DNA of 49,806 nt. Source: Propionibacteriaceae bacterium (lineage in GTDB: Bacteria > Actinomycetota > Actinomycetes > Propionibacteriales > Propionibacteriaceae). Each line of letters starts with the position of its first letter. The first letter of the stretch is position 1. Below are positions 1-7,941 of this stretch, piece after piece. The DNA lies in NCBI GenBank assembly GCA_031261485.1, contig JAISJO010000086.1, forward strand, positions 1 through 49,806. The letters run 5' to 3'. The notes below the pieces were generated by a model. That model was not told the DNA's origin. It did not search any database and was given only the letters and a program-made list of their open reading frames with translations. The translations under genes were made by a program, and so were the position numbers.

Positions 1-422
1 ATGAAATACTGGAGAATGGGGGCCCGGACAGACAATCTCGCGACAGTAGCACTAGTGAAAAAGTGACAGTCGTGTCATTTTGGCGAGAGAGGGGGGGTCG
101 GGGGTCAGCGGTCCCATGCGTCCGCTGACCCCCTCTACGTGAGCCCGACTGCGGGACGGGGAAGATGTGCAGCCTGCTCTGGTCCCGTATGGCTTCTACA
201 CTCGTTGAAGAAGCGTTACACCAAATGTACACGCGCATGCAAGGGACCTGCGCCTATAATGGCCCGTGTTGCCAAGTGGTGCCATAAACTTTCCAGAAAA
301 CGCTCTCAAATACCCTGAGAAACGATGAAATCCTTGTGGAGTTGCCGTCTATTGCCTCCGATGGAGGGCACCTTGGTCCTCAGGAGGGGCTCAATGGCCA
401 GCCTTGGCCTGCGCGACTGGCC
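1..422. other. intergenic stretch, no gene recognised
   Basis: No convincing coding frame was found. The segment holds a 12-bp perfect hairpin (100-133) and an isolated TATAAT at 255-260 with no clear -35 partner. It is the 3' flank of the leftward sugar-permease operon. The bases just beyond that operon's stop contain short GGCCAG/CTGGCC complementarity but no U-rich tract, so I do not call a terminator for it. Confidence 0.5.
100..133. repeat. 12-bp perfect inverted repeat (hairpin)
   Basis: GGGGTCAGCGG (with one more G before it) at 100-111 pairs perfectly with 122-133 across a 10-nt loop. There is no U-tract on either side. It could end a transcript entering from outside the window or be an orphan structured element. 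The direction is undetermined. Confidence 0.6.
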
Positions 423-1349
423 CTACTTGATGCCTGTCGTGGCGAAACCTTGGATGAGGTATCGCTGACCGATCATGAAGATGATGAACAGTGGCACAAG
501 TGACACCACTGACATGGCAAACATGGCTCCGAAGTTGGAACTGGACTGTGCGTCGATGAATCCCTTCAAGGCGACGGCAACTGTGAACTGTTCAGGGATA
601 CGTAAATACAGCAAAGGTCCGAAGAAATCTCCCCAGGTCCAGATGAAAGTGAAGATGGACGTGGTGGCCATCGCGGGGATCATCAGGGGGATGCCGATGC
701 GCAGGTACGTCCTGAAGTGGCCGCAACCATCAATCTTCGCTGCCTCGAAAATCTCGTTCGGCAGACCTCGCAGGAATTGCACCATGAGGAAGATGAAGAA
801 GGCGTCGGTGGCAAGGAACTTGGGCACGACCAGAGGCAGAATCGTGTTGATCCATCCCAACTCCTTGAAGATGGTGAACTGCGGGACGAGCACGACCTGG
901 AAGGGCAGCATGACCGTCAGCAACATGATGGCGAAGTAGATGTTGCGCCCTCTGAAGCGAAGGCGCGCGAAGGAGTATGCCGCGAGCGAACAGGTGATGA
1001 GGTTGCCCACGATGGCGAGCACGGCGATGATTGTGGAGTTCAGCAAGAACTTCCCGAAGGCGAACTGCAGGTTGTTCCACCCACTGATGTAGTTGTCGAA
1101 AGTCAGGTTCGTGGTGAACAGGGAGAGGTTGCGGAATATCTCATTGTTGGGTTTGAAACTGGAGACGACAAGCCACAACAAAGGGTAAATCATAGTGACG
1201 GCGCCGCCCAAGAGCAGGATGTGCTTGACGATGGAACCGATGATGCCTTTGGCGGAACGAGCGCGACGGGAACCGCGAATGTCACGAATCTCGGAGGCAT
1301 CGCGCACAGCGCGAGTCGCGGACAAGGTGGTGGGAGATTCAGTCGTCAT
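423..1349 (-). CDS. CUT1-family sugar ABC transporter permease (MalG-like)
   Basis: This is the inner-membrane permease subunit of a carbohydrate ABC importer, 308 aa from the chosen start. Visible are a basic cytoplasmic N-terminus, about six hydrophobic segments and the EAA coupling loop near residue 202 (EAAKIDGCG, then an IPLM segment), which contacts the ATPase. The frame is open further upstream to 1436, but the ATG at 1349 is preferred. It overlaps the 3' end of the upstream permease gene by 11 bp, and the extra N-terminal residues would be non-homologous. The two permeases are therefore translationally coupled. No ATPase gene is adjacent. CUT1 systems in actinobacteria commonly share one ATPase (MsiK type) encoded elsewhere. 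The substrate cannot be read from the permease itself. Confidence 0.92.
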   Translation of the reverse strand: MTTESPTTLSATRAVRDASEIRDIRGSRRARSAKGIIGSIVKHILLLGGAVTMIYPLLWLVVSSFKPNNEIFRNLSLFTTNLTFDNYISGWNNLQFAFGKFLLNSTIIAVLAIVGNLITCSLAAYSFARLRFRGRNIYFAIMLLTVMLPFQVVLVPQFTIFKELGWINTILPLVVPKFLATDAFFIFLMVQFLRGLPNEIFEAAKIDGCGHFRTYLRIGIPLMIPAMATTSIFTFIWTWGDFFGPLLYLRIPEQFTVAVALKGFIDAQSSSNFGAMFAMSVVSLVPLFIIFMIGQRYLIQGFATTGIK

Positions 1350-2301
1350 AGTGCACCCAATACTTCGAGAGCCAGAAATTGACCACAGTGAACACCCCGA
1401 TGACAACGAGGAGGAACCACGCCATCGCCGAGGCATACCCCATTCGATAGTCGAGGAAGCCTTTTCGGTACAGATACAAGGTGTAGAACATGGTGGAATC
1501 GTCAGGCCCGCCTGTGCCGCCGGACACCACGTACGCCTGGGTGAAGGTTTGGAAGGCGAAGATGATCTGGAGGACGAGGTTGAAGAAGATGATGGGGGTC
1601 AGCAACGGCATGGTGATCTTTGTGAACTGACGCCACTTGCTCGCCCCGTCCACGGTCGCAGCCTCGTAGTACATCTCGGGTATTTGGCGAAGTCCCGCAA
1701 GGAAAATGACCATGGGCGAGCCGAAGGTCCAGATGTGCAGAATGATGATTGTCCACAGAGCGTACGCCGGGTGGCCGATCCATCCAGGTGCATCAATACC
1801 GAACAAAGCAAGGAAGGCGTTGACTATTCCGTTCTTCCCGAAGACCTGTCGCCAAAGAATTGAGATAGCCACAGAGCCACCCATGAGCGAGGGCAGATAG
1901 AACACGGAGCGGTAGAAAGTCAGCCCTTTCATTCCCTTGTCCAAGATGATCGCCAAACCGAGAGCGAAGGCCAGTTGCAGGGGGACGGAGACCACCACGA
2001 ATTGCACGGTGACTCGGAAGGAGTTCCAGAACTCCGCAGAGGCGAACATGTCCTGATAGTTCTTCAGGCCAATCCATTTCGGCGGATTCGTGAGAGGTGA
2101 CTTCAGCAGGTTGTAACTCGTGAAGGAGAAGTACAGCGACGCGATCATCGGGATGATGGTGAAGCCCAATATCCCGATGAACCACGGGGCAAGGAAGAGG
2201 TGGCCCGCAAGATTGTCAGGGGTCTTCTCTTTGACAGCGATGCCCCCCCGCTTCTTGCGAGCGTTGACGGCCATGGTTCTGAGTTCACCGAGACTGCTCA
2301 C
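1339..2301 (-). CDS. CUT1-family sugar ABC transporter permease (MalF/UgpA-like)
   Basis: This is the partner permease, 320 aa, with a short basic cytoplasmic N-terminus (ARKKRGG), a first membrane segment around residues 34-60 and the EAA motif at about residue 213 (EAATVDGASKWRQF). Its start is GTG at 2301. A strong AGGAGG lies 6 nt upstream, which decides it over the internal ATG ten codons later. It is the first gene of the leftward operon and overlaps the following permease. The divergent lipoprotein gene at 2642 supplies the binding component, so the roughly 340-bp gap between them should hold both promoters. Confidence 0.93.
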   Translation of the reverse strand: MSSLGELRTMAVNARKKRGGIAVKEKTPDNLAGHLFLAPWFIGILGFTIIPMIASLYFSFTSYNLLKSPLTNPPKWIGLKNYQDMFASAEFWNSFRVTVQFVVVSVPLQLAFALGLAIILDKGMKGLTFYRSVFYLPSLMGGSVAISILWRQVFGKNGIVNAFLALFGIDAPGWIGHPAYALWTIIILHIWTFGSPMVIFLAGLRQIPEMYYEAATVDGASKWRQFTKITMPLLTPIIFFNLVLQIIFAFQTFTQAYVVSGGTGGPDDSTMFYTLYLYRKGFLDYRMGYASAMAWFLLVVIGVFTVVNFWLSKYWVHYDD

Positions 2302-2442
2302 GCCGCACCTCCTCTGGTAGTCGTAAGGCTCTTGTCGTCCTTGACACGACCGTGGTGGCGATACCCCTATCGTTGACCGCGCGAGCCAGCCTTGTCAAGG
2401 GTTCGGCAGGACTGCCTGCTTGCTTCCTCGACGGCCTTAGTC

Positions 2443-2521
2443 TAACCGCTCAACTAATCGTTATGAAATTGCAACCTTCTTTCAGTGCTGTTCCATTGAA
2501 ACCTTTCAGTACGAACGGTTA
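2443..2521. promoter_or_regulatory. three TAAYCGYT half-site-like boxes in the divergent promoter region
   Basis: TAACCGCT (2443-2450) and TAATCGTT (2455-2462) lie 12 bp apart in direct orientation. A third box, TAACCGTT, lies on the opposite strand (AACGGTTA, 2514-2521). Their place between divergent transporter genes suggests operator sites for a local sugar regulator. No regulator gene is adjacent, so the assignment is inference. Confidence 0.4.
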
Positions 2522-2564
2522 GCATAGGGGGCAAGCCCTTTCTTCGTGCGTATCGTTTCCAATG

Positions 2565-2580
2565 GTGTTTCGAGAAACAC
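2565..2580. promoter_or_regulatory. operator-like palindrome GTGTTTC-GA-GAAACAC
   Basis: Seven-base perfect arms flank a 2-bp centre, 61 bp upstream of the binding-protein ATG. The size and symmetry are typical of a dimeric repressor site (LacI, GntR or TetR type). It could regulate the sugar-binding lipoprotein gene. No binding protein is identifiable in the window. Confidence 0.45.
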
Positions 2581-2641
2581 AGAGAACTGGTTACTTTCCT
2601 TGTCATCGTGGATGCGTCCACTTACTCCAAAGGAGCCACCT

Positions 2642-3985
2642 ATGTCGCTCAGATTCCGCAAGTCCGGCGTCTTGATCGCTTTGGCTGCCGCCAGCATGTT
2701 GCTGGGCGGTTGCTCGAGCGGTTCGGATACCCCTTCAACCCCTCCCTCCCAAGGCACTGAAACCACCGCTGCGGCTCCCGAGCCCGTGACCCTGGAGATG
2801 AGCTGGTGGGGGTCTGACGAGCGCGCCGCTATGTTCGCGCAGGTCATCGACCTTTTCACGGCCAAGTACCCCTATATCACCGTCAAGCAGACTCCTGTGG
2901 GCGGCCCTGACGACCTATTCAACCGTCTCGCCACCGACTTCGGTTCTGGCGGGTCCACAGCCCCTGACGTCTTCGCCCTGGGTGGAGCCAAGCCTCAGGA
3001 GTACGGCGCTGCCGGTGCCCTCCTCGACCTGGCCACCGTTGCTGACATCGCTCACATCAACAAGTATCCTGACTTCTCCACCACCAATGCTGTGTGGGAA
3101 GGCAAGTTGTACGGACTGCCCACTGGTGGCAACGCGACCGCAGCCTTCGTCAACACTGACATCCTCAAGGCAGCCGGGATCGACATCCCCACCGACAAGT
3201 GGACATGGGATGATTTCGTCGCCATCGCCAACAAGGTCGGCGCAGCCGGTCTGACGAATGACACGGGCCAGCCGGTGTACGGCATCGACCTGCGCGTCCA
3301 GGACATCATCGGCACCTTCGCCGGTCAGGAAACACAGTATGGTTTCTATGACTGGGACGGCAACCTCTCTGTCACCCCCGACGTCATCACCAAGTGGTAC
3401 GAGATCGAGCTCCAGCTCAAGGACGGCAAGGGTCTGCCCGATCCGACCATCGTGACCTCCAACTGGGCACTGCCTCCCGACCAGCAGCTTTACACGCTGG
3501 GCCAGGCCGCCCTGACCTTCGGTTATTCGAACCTCATCGGCACATACGCCGGTGGTGGCGAGACCATCATCCTGCCTCCGCCCACAGCGACTGGCAAGAA
3601 TGGTGTGGCCTTGTTGCCGTCCGCTTTCTGGGCTATCAACGCTGCGACCAAGCATCCGACCGAAGCCGCGATGCTCATGGACTGGTTCCTCAACGAGCCT
3701 TCCGCTGCACAGCTCATCAAGGACACCCGTGGCGTTCCGTTCAACCCTGACACCGCCGCTGTGGTGACCCCGCTGCTCGAAGGCACCTCGAAGGCTGCCG
3801 CCGCTTACGTGGAGTCCATCCTCGACACTGGTGAAGTTGCCCCGCCGCAGCCTAACGGCGCTGCCAACCTCAACAAGTACTCGCAAGACGCGGAGTCCCA
3901 GGTCCTCTTCGGCGACAAGTCGCCCGCAGACGCCTCAAAGGACTTCCTAGCCAAGCTTGACGCCGACATCAAGGCAAGCAAGTAG
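2642..3985 (+). CDS. sugar ABC transporter substrate-binding lipoprotein
   Basis: This is an extracellular solute-binding protein (SBP_bac_1 / UgpB-MalE type) of 447 aa. A lipoprotein signal is clear: basic MSLRFRKSG, a hydrophobic stretch, then the lipobox LLGGC with Cys24 as the lipidated residue, followed by a Ser/Thr/Pro-rich linker. The mature domain starts near VTLEMSWWGSDER, the usual first strand of the family. The start is ATG 2642 with AAAGGAG about 7 nt upstream. The open frame reaches 2546, but that extension would bury the signal peptide. It is divergent from the two permeases and followed by a strong terminator. A nearby rhamnose mutarotase gene hints at a deoxyhexose substrate, but this is inference only. 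Confidence 0.93.
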   Translation: MSLRFRKSGVLIALAAASMLLGGCSSGSDTPSTPPSQGTETTAAAPEPVTLEMSWWGSDERAAMFAQVIDLFTAKYPYITVKQTPVGGPDDLFNRLATDFGSGGSTAPDVFALGGAKPQEYGAAGALLDLATVADIAHINKYPDFSTTNAVWEGKLYGLPTGGNATAAFVNTDILKAAGIDIPTDKWTWDDFVAIANKVGAAGLTNDTGQPVYGIDLRVQDIIGTFAGQETQYGFYDWDGNLSVTPDVITKWYEIELQLKDGKGLPDPTIVTSNWALPPDQQLYTLGQAALTFGYSNLIGTYAGGGETIILPPPTATGKNGVALLPSAFWAINAATKHPTEAAMLMDWFLNEPSAAQLIKDTRGVPFNPDTAAVVTPLLEGTSKAAAAYVESILDTGEVAPPQPNGAANLNKYSQDAESQVLFGDKSPADASKDFLAKLDADIKASK

Positions 3986-4003
3986 CGTTTGTAAGCAAGT
4001 GAT

Positions 4004-4033
4004 GTGGGCGGTCCTTCGGGGCCGCCCACTTTG
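4004..4033 (+). terminator. intrinsic terminator with UUCG tetraloop
   Basis: An 11-bp GC-rich stem (4004-4014 with 4019-4029, one G-U pair) is capped by a TTCG loop and followed by a short T-rich run. It begins 18 bp after the stop of the binding-protein gene. Confidence 0.85.
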
Positions 4034-4160
4034 CTGTTCTGCACAGACATGCCCGAAATACTGTCGGCTGCTATCGGTCGTGGCTGGGGGCCTGCCTCGG
4101 TGTCACCCCCAAAATCCTCCGACGCTGGCTTGCCTATCATGGTGACACTTGCGTCGAGGG

Positions 4161-4199
4161 GCGCCGTCCGGTGTTTGGGGGTCCCCCGACACCGGGCGC
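4161..4199. repeat. large GC-rich hairpin between convergent genes
   Basis: CCGGTGT (4168-4174) pairs with ACACCGG (4189-4195), with an inner GGGGG/CCCCC and outer GCGC complementarity. It lies about 50 bp beyond the stop of the leftward rhaM gene. With no U-tract it may be a factor-assisted terminator or an mRNA-stabilising structure. Confidence 0.5.
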
Positions 4200-4248
4200 G
4201 GCTTGCGGAGCATGACATGTGACGCAGGGGACTGGAGCGTCGACATCA

Positions 4249-4569
4249 TCAGTCCAGATGAAAAACCTCATCCAACTCGATGAAGGACTCGTCGGGGGGG
4301 ACGTCGGAACCTTCGAACAACTCGGACATCCAGGTTTGCCAGCGGGCGTTGACCTCTTCGTGGGCCATGGCTGCTGTGGAGGCTTCCAGGGACTCGGGTA
4401 CCTCGACGTACCCGAAGAGCAGACCGTCTGGACGCAGGAAGAGCGAATAGTTGTGCCATCCGGTCTTGGTCAGCGCCTGCTTCATCTCGGGCCACACGTC
4501 GGCGTGACGACGCTTGTACTCCTCAATGCGGGTGGGGTCGACCCGACCGTAAAATCCAACGCGCTTCAT
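4249..4569 (-). CDS. rhaM: L-rhamnose mutarotase (RhaM/YiiL family)
   Basis: This 106-aa protein matches the whole length of rhamnose mutarotases, which interconvert the alpha and beta anomers of L-rhamnose. Family signatures seen are MKRVGFYGRVDP, EEYKRRHADVWPEM (with the conserved His), the NYSLFLRPDGLLFGYVE strand pair and a C-terminal acidic segment with the partly conserved MSELFE. The start ATG overlaps the TGA of the upstream hydrolase gene by 4 bp (ATGA), so the two are translationally coupled. It converges on the sugar transporter lipoprotein gene. No rhamnose isomerase, kinase or aldolase is in the window. An AldA-like enzyme at 27.2 kb is the only other pathway candidate. Confidence 0.88.
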   Translation of the reverse strand: MKRVGFYGRVDPTRIEEYKRRHADVWPEMKQALTKTGWHNYSLFLRPDGLLFGYVEVPESLEASTAAMAHEEVNARWQTWMSELFEGSDVPPDESFIELDEVFHLD

Positions 4570-5264
4570 CGTGTGCTCCCCTCTTGTGGGTCTTCGTGAA
4601 TCTGAGAATCGTCTGACTCCGTCTCATCGTCCAGGAATCCAGCGATGAAGTCCGAGGTCAGTTGGGCGACTTGCTGTGGCGCGACCTTCAGGAGGTCCGC
4701 GTCCGCACCAGGAACAAGCCGTACCTGCGCGCCAATGTGGTTGCGGAACACTTCAGCGGACACCTTGCCCAGCGAATCCTTCTCTCCCGCGATGACGAGG
4801 GTCGGGGTGGTCACGTTGTCCACTTCAGCGCTCAAACCGGCAGCCATCAGGGCGTCCAATCCGGCCAGTACTTGCTCCTTCGGCACCGACTTGAACATGT
4901 ATGACGGCATGAGCTTGACCACTGTCTTCTGCTTCGCCAAGTCCCTCTGACTAGGGACGACGGGAGTCGACACTAGGACCAGATGGTTGATTTTCTCTGG
5001 GTACATCGCTGCTGCGCGCAAAGCCACGAGCCCGCCCAAGGAGAATCCGATGAGGTCCGCCTGGGCAGCACCACGCGCCTCCATGAGGTCGAGGATGGAC
5101 CCCACAGCCTCCGCCATGTCAAAACCAGCATGTTCTGTGGGTTTGAGACCTTTGAGCCATGGCGCCACCATGGGCTGGGCGGGGTTGATCTGGGTCACCA
5201 CATCCTGCCACACGGGCGGAGCTTGGCCGGGGCCGTGGAGGAATATCATGAGCGGCAAATCCAT
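4566..5264 (-). CDS. alpha/beta-fold hydrolase, catalytic histidine apparently lost
   Basis: A 232-aa alpha/beta hydrolase. The oxyanion HG pair lies at residues 10-11, the nucleophile elbow GFSLGG has Ser75, and the acid strand TLVIAGEKD has Asp163. In active members the third catalytic residue follows in a G-x-G-H-like turn. Here the turn reads VPGADADLL, with no His, so the triad looks incomplete. The last ~20 residues form an acidic, polar tail. The gene is coupled to rhaM by a 4-bp overlap. A GAGAAT hexamer sits 6 nt before the ATG with no Shine-Dalgarno, suggesting a leaderless transcript. The substrate is unknown. It may be a weak esterase, use a different base or be non-catalytic. Confidence 0.8.
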   Translation of the reverse strand: MDLPLMIFLHGPGQAPPVWQDVVTQINPAQPMVAPWLKGLKPTEHAGFDMAEAVGSILDLMEARGAAQADLIGFSLGGLVALRAAAMYPEKINHLVLVSTPVVPSQRDLAKQKTVVKLMPSYMFKSVPKEQVLAGLDALMAAGLSAEVDNVTTPTLVIAGEKDSLGKVSAEVFRNHIGAQVRLVPGADADLLKVAPQQVAQLTSDFIAGFLDDETESDDSQIHEDPQEGSTR

Positions 5265-5284
5265 GACTTGATTCTCTCACGAAC

Positions 5285-6850
5285 TCAGTGGACGACTACC
5301 TCGTCGCCCTTTTCAAGCCAGTCGTACACCTTCCTAGCGTCGGCCTCCCGCAAGTTGAGGCAGCCATGGGACACTGGCTTGCCAAAATCCTCGTGCCAAT
5401 AAGCGGTGTGGAAACCATAGTTTCCATTGAACCACGTACACCACCTGACATCGGGGAAGGAGTAACAGTCGTAGCCCACACACCCCGCGACCGTTTGCGA
5501 AGGGACCTTCTGGTACACGGGATATATTCCTGTCGGCGTGGGATGATCGGGCGAGCCGGAACTCATGGTGAAGGTTCGCGTTGGAGTGCCACCGTCCATG
5601 AGTGTCACCGTCTGACGGGCTAGGTCCACGTCGGCCCAGTGTCCGTCCGGCACAGCATTCGAGACCGCTTCAGGCAAGACATATGTCGTGGAGATTGTCT
5701 CCATCAGTCCCTGGGTGAAAGTCAGGTCGAGTGAAACGTCCGTTCCGTCGACTAGTGAAGCGACAATGGGAATAGCAGCGCTTTCCGGATCTGCCAGCGA
5801 GGTGCCCCCATGACCCTCTTGCTCGACGTACAGCACAGTGCCGTCGGGAGCCTCGAAGACGAGTCGCGGGATAGCGTCGGCGTTGAGGGCAGGTGCAACG
5901 CTGCGCTGTAAGAAGGCCACCACTGTGGCCGTTTGGAATGAAGCCGCCAGAGTGCCCGCCGGAGTCGTGGACACAGTGGCCAAAGAGGCAATGTCAGCAT
6001 GCGTCAGGGTGTAGGTCAGTCCGTTGCCGTGGAGCGAAATGTCCAACGCGATGCGGTCATTGAGATAATCCCTCGTCGCCCCGGCTTCGTCATCGGTGAT
6101 TTCCGCATCCACAGGTCCAGAGGTCATCGTCACAGTCGCTATCGTGGGATTGGCGAGGATTGTATGGAATAGTTGCTGCTTGTCCTGTGGGCTGACTCCT
6201 AGTCCCGGAACAGATTCCCGAATCACGAAATTCTCAGACTCCGGGTCGAAAACAACCCACGCATTGACGGGAGTCGTCATCTGGCGTGGAAACTTTTTCG
6301 CCAACCACGAATCCAAGACACTGCGGTCGAGCTGGCCCTGAAGCTCGGCGTTTCGGTGGCTGAGCGCGAGGGGCCACCAGGGGGCGTGGTCCATGAGAGG
6401 AGCGATGGACTTCTCGGCGTTGACTGAAATACCCAGTTCTGAAGGCGTTGCGCTGGCCGCCGTGTCGTCGATTATGACGTTGATGACGTTGGTGTTCATT
6501 GCCTCTTCTATGAACGCCAGCAACTCTTCCTTACTCCATCCGTACACTGGAACTCCGCCCAGAGTTGCCCCTGGCAAGGCCTTATCTGTATAGATAATCT
6601 GCATCACTGGCCCGATGAGACCCACAATGAGAACGACTCCCCACAAGATGAGAGAGACTCTGAAGACGGTCTGGAGTTGCCTCCTGCGGCGGTTCTCCTT
6701 GCGGCGGGAGTTGGCGGATTGCGCAGCAGCGTACATCGCCAGGCGCTCTTGGCGTTCCTTGCGAGTTTCGCGGCGCTTCGTGGTGAGAGCGCGGGTCCCG
6801 CCGACCGCGCGTCCTGGAGCACGGCCCGCAGGGGTATCTTCTCTCGCCAT
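5285..6850 (-). CDS. membrane-anchored L,D-transpeptidase (YkuD domain)
   Basis: A peptidoglycan cross-linking enzyme of 521 aa. The order is a very basic cytoplasmic tail (residues 1-60), one transmembrane helix (about 62-87), an LPGATLGGVPVYGWSKEEL-type segment opening the peptidoglycan-binding (PG_binding_4/VanW-associated) region, then the C-terminal YkuD catalytic domain. The active-site signature SHGCLNL is at 494-500, with Cys497 as nucleophile and the upstream His in GFHTAYWHEDFG. Extra cysteines in the catalytic domain (GCVGYDCY, RWCTWF) suggest a disulfide. TAGGAT lies 6 nt before the ATG. It forms 3-3 cross-links or anchors proteins in the wall. It probably acts alone, since both neighbours are separated by short gaps. 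Confidence 0.93.
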   Translation of the reverse strand: MAREDTPAGRAPGRAVGGTRALTTKRRETRKERQERLAMYAAAQSANSRRKENRRRRQLQTVFRVSLILWGVVLIVGLIGPVMQIIYTDKALPGATLGGVPVYGWSKEELLAFIEEAMNTNVINVIIDDTAASATPSELGISVNAEKSIAPLMDHAPWWPLALSHRNAELQGQLDRSVLDSWLAKKFPRQMTTPVNAWVVFDPESENFVIRESVPGLGVSPQDKQQLFHTILANPTIATVTMTSGPVDAEITDDEAGATRDYLNDRIALDISLHGNGLTYTLTHADIASLATVSTTPAGTLAASFQTATVVAFLQRSVAPALNADAIPRLVFEAPDGTVLYVEQEGHGGTSLADPESAAIPIVASLVDGTDVSLDLTFTQGLMETISTTYVLPEAVSNAVPDGHWADVDLARQTVTLMDGGTPTRTFTMSSGSPDHPTPTGIYPVYQKVPSQTVAGCVGYDCYSFPDVRWCTWFNGNYGFHTAYWHEDFGKPVSHGCLNLREADARKVYDWLEKGDEVVVH

Positions 6851-6856
6851 CCCCTC

Positions 6857-6862
6857 ATCCTA
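6857..6862 (-). promoter_or_regulatory. -10 hexamer TAGGAT, 6 nt before the L,D-transpeptidase ATG
   Basis: TAGGAT on the minus strand lies 6 nt before the ATG (6850). The spacer gAGGGG is purine-rich but abuts the codon, so leaderless initiation is likelier than ribosome-site use. Confidence 0.5.
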
Positions 6863-6948
6863 GTGGTGCGCCTCCCATTCTCTGGGGAAGTGCTTTCGTG
6901 GTGGATGGGGGCGGAGTACGCTGGAACGCAACGTCAAGGAGGAGTTTC

Positions 6949-7941
6949 ATGTACCCATCCATTCTTTTCATCGGTGGCACCGGCACCATCTCGTCGGCAT
7001 GTGTGGCTGAGGCGGTGTCCCTCGGATATGAGGTGACTGTGCTCAATCGTGGTCGAGGGGTTGGGTTACGCCCCTTGCCTGCCGAGGTGCGCACCATCGT
7101 GGCGGACCTGGAAGACGACGAAGCCATCCGTTCTGCCTTGTCATCTCAGTCTTGGGATTCCGTCGCGGACTTCTGCTCCTTCGCCACTGACCGACTCTCC
7201 CGCAATGTGGACGCTGTCAAGGGACACACGGGGCAATACATCTATATCTCCTCGGCTTCGGCCTATGCCAAGCCTGTGCCGAGTCTGCCCATCCGGGACT
7301 CGTCACCCCTGCGCAACCCCTTCTGGCAGTACTCCCGCGACAAGATCGCCTGCGAAGAACTGTTGACCGGGCTGTATCGCAATGAAGGCTTCCCGGCAAC
7401 CATTGTGCGCCCCTCGCACACCTATGACCAAACTCAGGTTGTCCTCGAAGGCGGATGGACGACCGTCGACAGGATGCGACGCGGATTGCCTGTGGTTGTC
7501 CATGGGGACGGCACAAGCCTGTGGACTGTGACGTTCAACACTGATTTCGCCTATATGTTCGCTGGCTTGCTCTCGAATCCGGCGGCGGTGGGCGAGGCGT
7601 ACACCATCACAGGCGACGAGTTCCTGACCTGGGACGCCATCTTCACCGAGTTGGCCCATGCGGCAGGGGTCGAGTCTCCCGACCTGGTCCATGTCTCGAG
7701 TGACACCATTGCTCGTTACGCTCCCGACATGGGGCCTGGCCTGATTGGCGACAAGGCACATTCGGTTGTTTTCGATTGCTCGAAGGTACGGGCCTTGCGG
7801 CCCGGATTCGTCCAGAAGGTCCCCTTCCACATCGGGGCCCGTCGGGTCATCACCTTCCTGGACGCCCATCCGGAGGCCCGCAGTGTCAAAGCCCCAGTGA
7901 ACGAGGCATTTGACCGGATCATCGCCGCTGTCCGGGGGTGA
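6949..7941 (+). CDS. NAD-dependent epimerase/dehydratase family protein (extended SDR-like)
   Basis: A 330-aa Rossmann-fold protein. The N-terminal dinucleotide motif is GGTGTIS (residues 8-14). A YISSASAY strand carries the catalytic Ser, and YSRDK (YxxxK) is the catalytic pair. The C-terminal half is helical, as in sugar-nucleotide epimerases and CSP41-like atypical SDRs. The ATG at 6949 has AAGGAGG about 8 nt upstream. The open frame begins at 6898, but that extension is non-homologous. It heads a three-gene rightward operon whose members overlap by 4 bp each (next the aminotransferase, then patatin). The substrate is unknown. Sugar nucleotide, or an isoflavone-reductase-like small molecule, are both possible. 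Confidence 0.85.
   Translation: MYPSILFIGGTGTISSACVAEAVSLGYEVTVLNRGRGVGLRPLPAEVRTIVADLEDDEAIRSALSSQSWDSVADFCSFATDRLSRNVDAVKGHTGQYIYISSASAYAKPVPSLPIRDSSPLRNPFWQYSRDKIACEELLTGLYRNEGFPATIVRPSHTYDQTQVVLEGGWTTVDRMRRGLPVVVHGDGTSLWTVTFNTDFAYMFAGLLSNPAAVGEAYTITGDEFLTWDAIFTELAHAAGVESPDLVHVSSDTIARYAPDMGPGLIGDKAHSVVFDCSKVRALRPGFVQKVPFHIGARRVITFLDAHPEARSVKAPVNEAFDRIIAAVRG

Noticed and set aside
1195..1863. 222-aa plus-strand open frame across the two permease genes
   Set aside because: Both permeases carry EAA motifs and coupled starts on the minus strand. The plus-strand translation is acidic low-complexity shadow.
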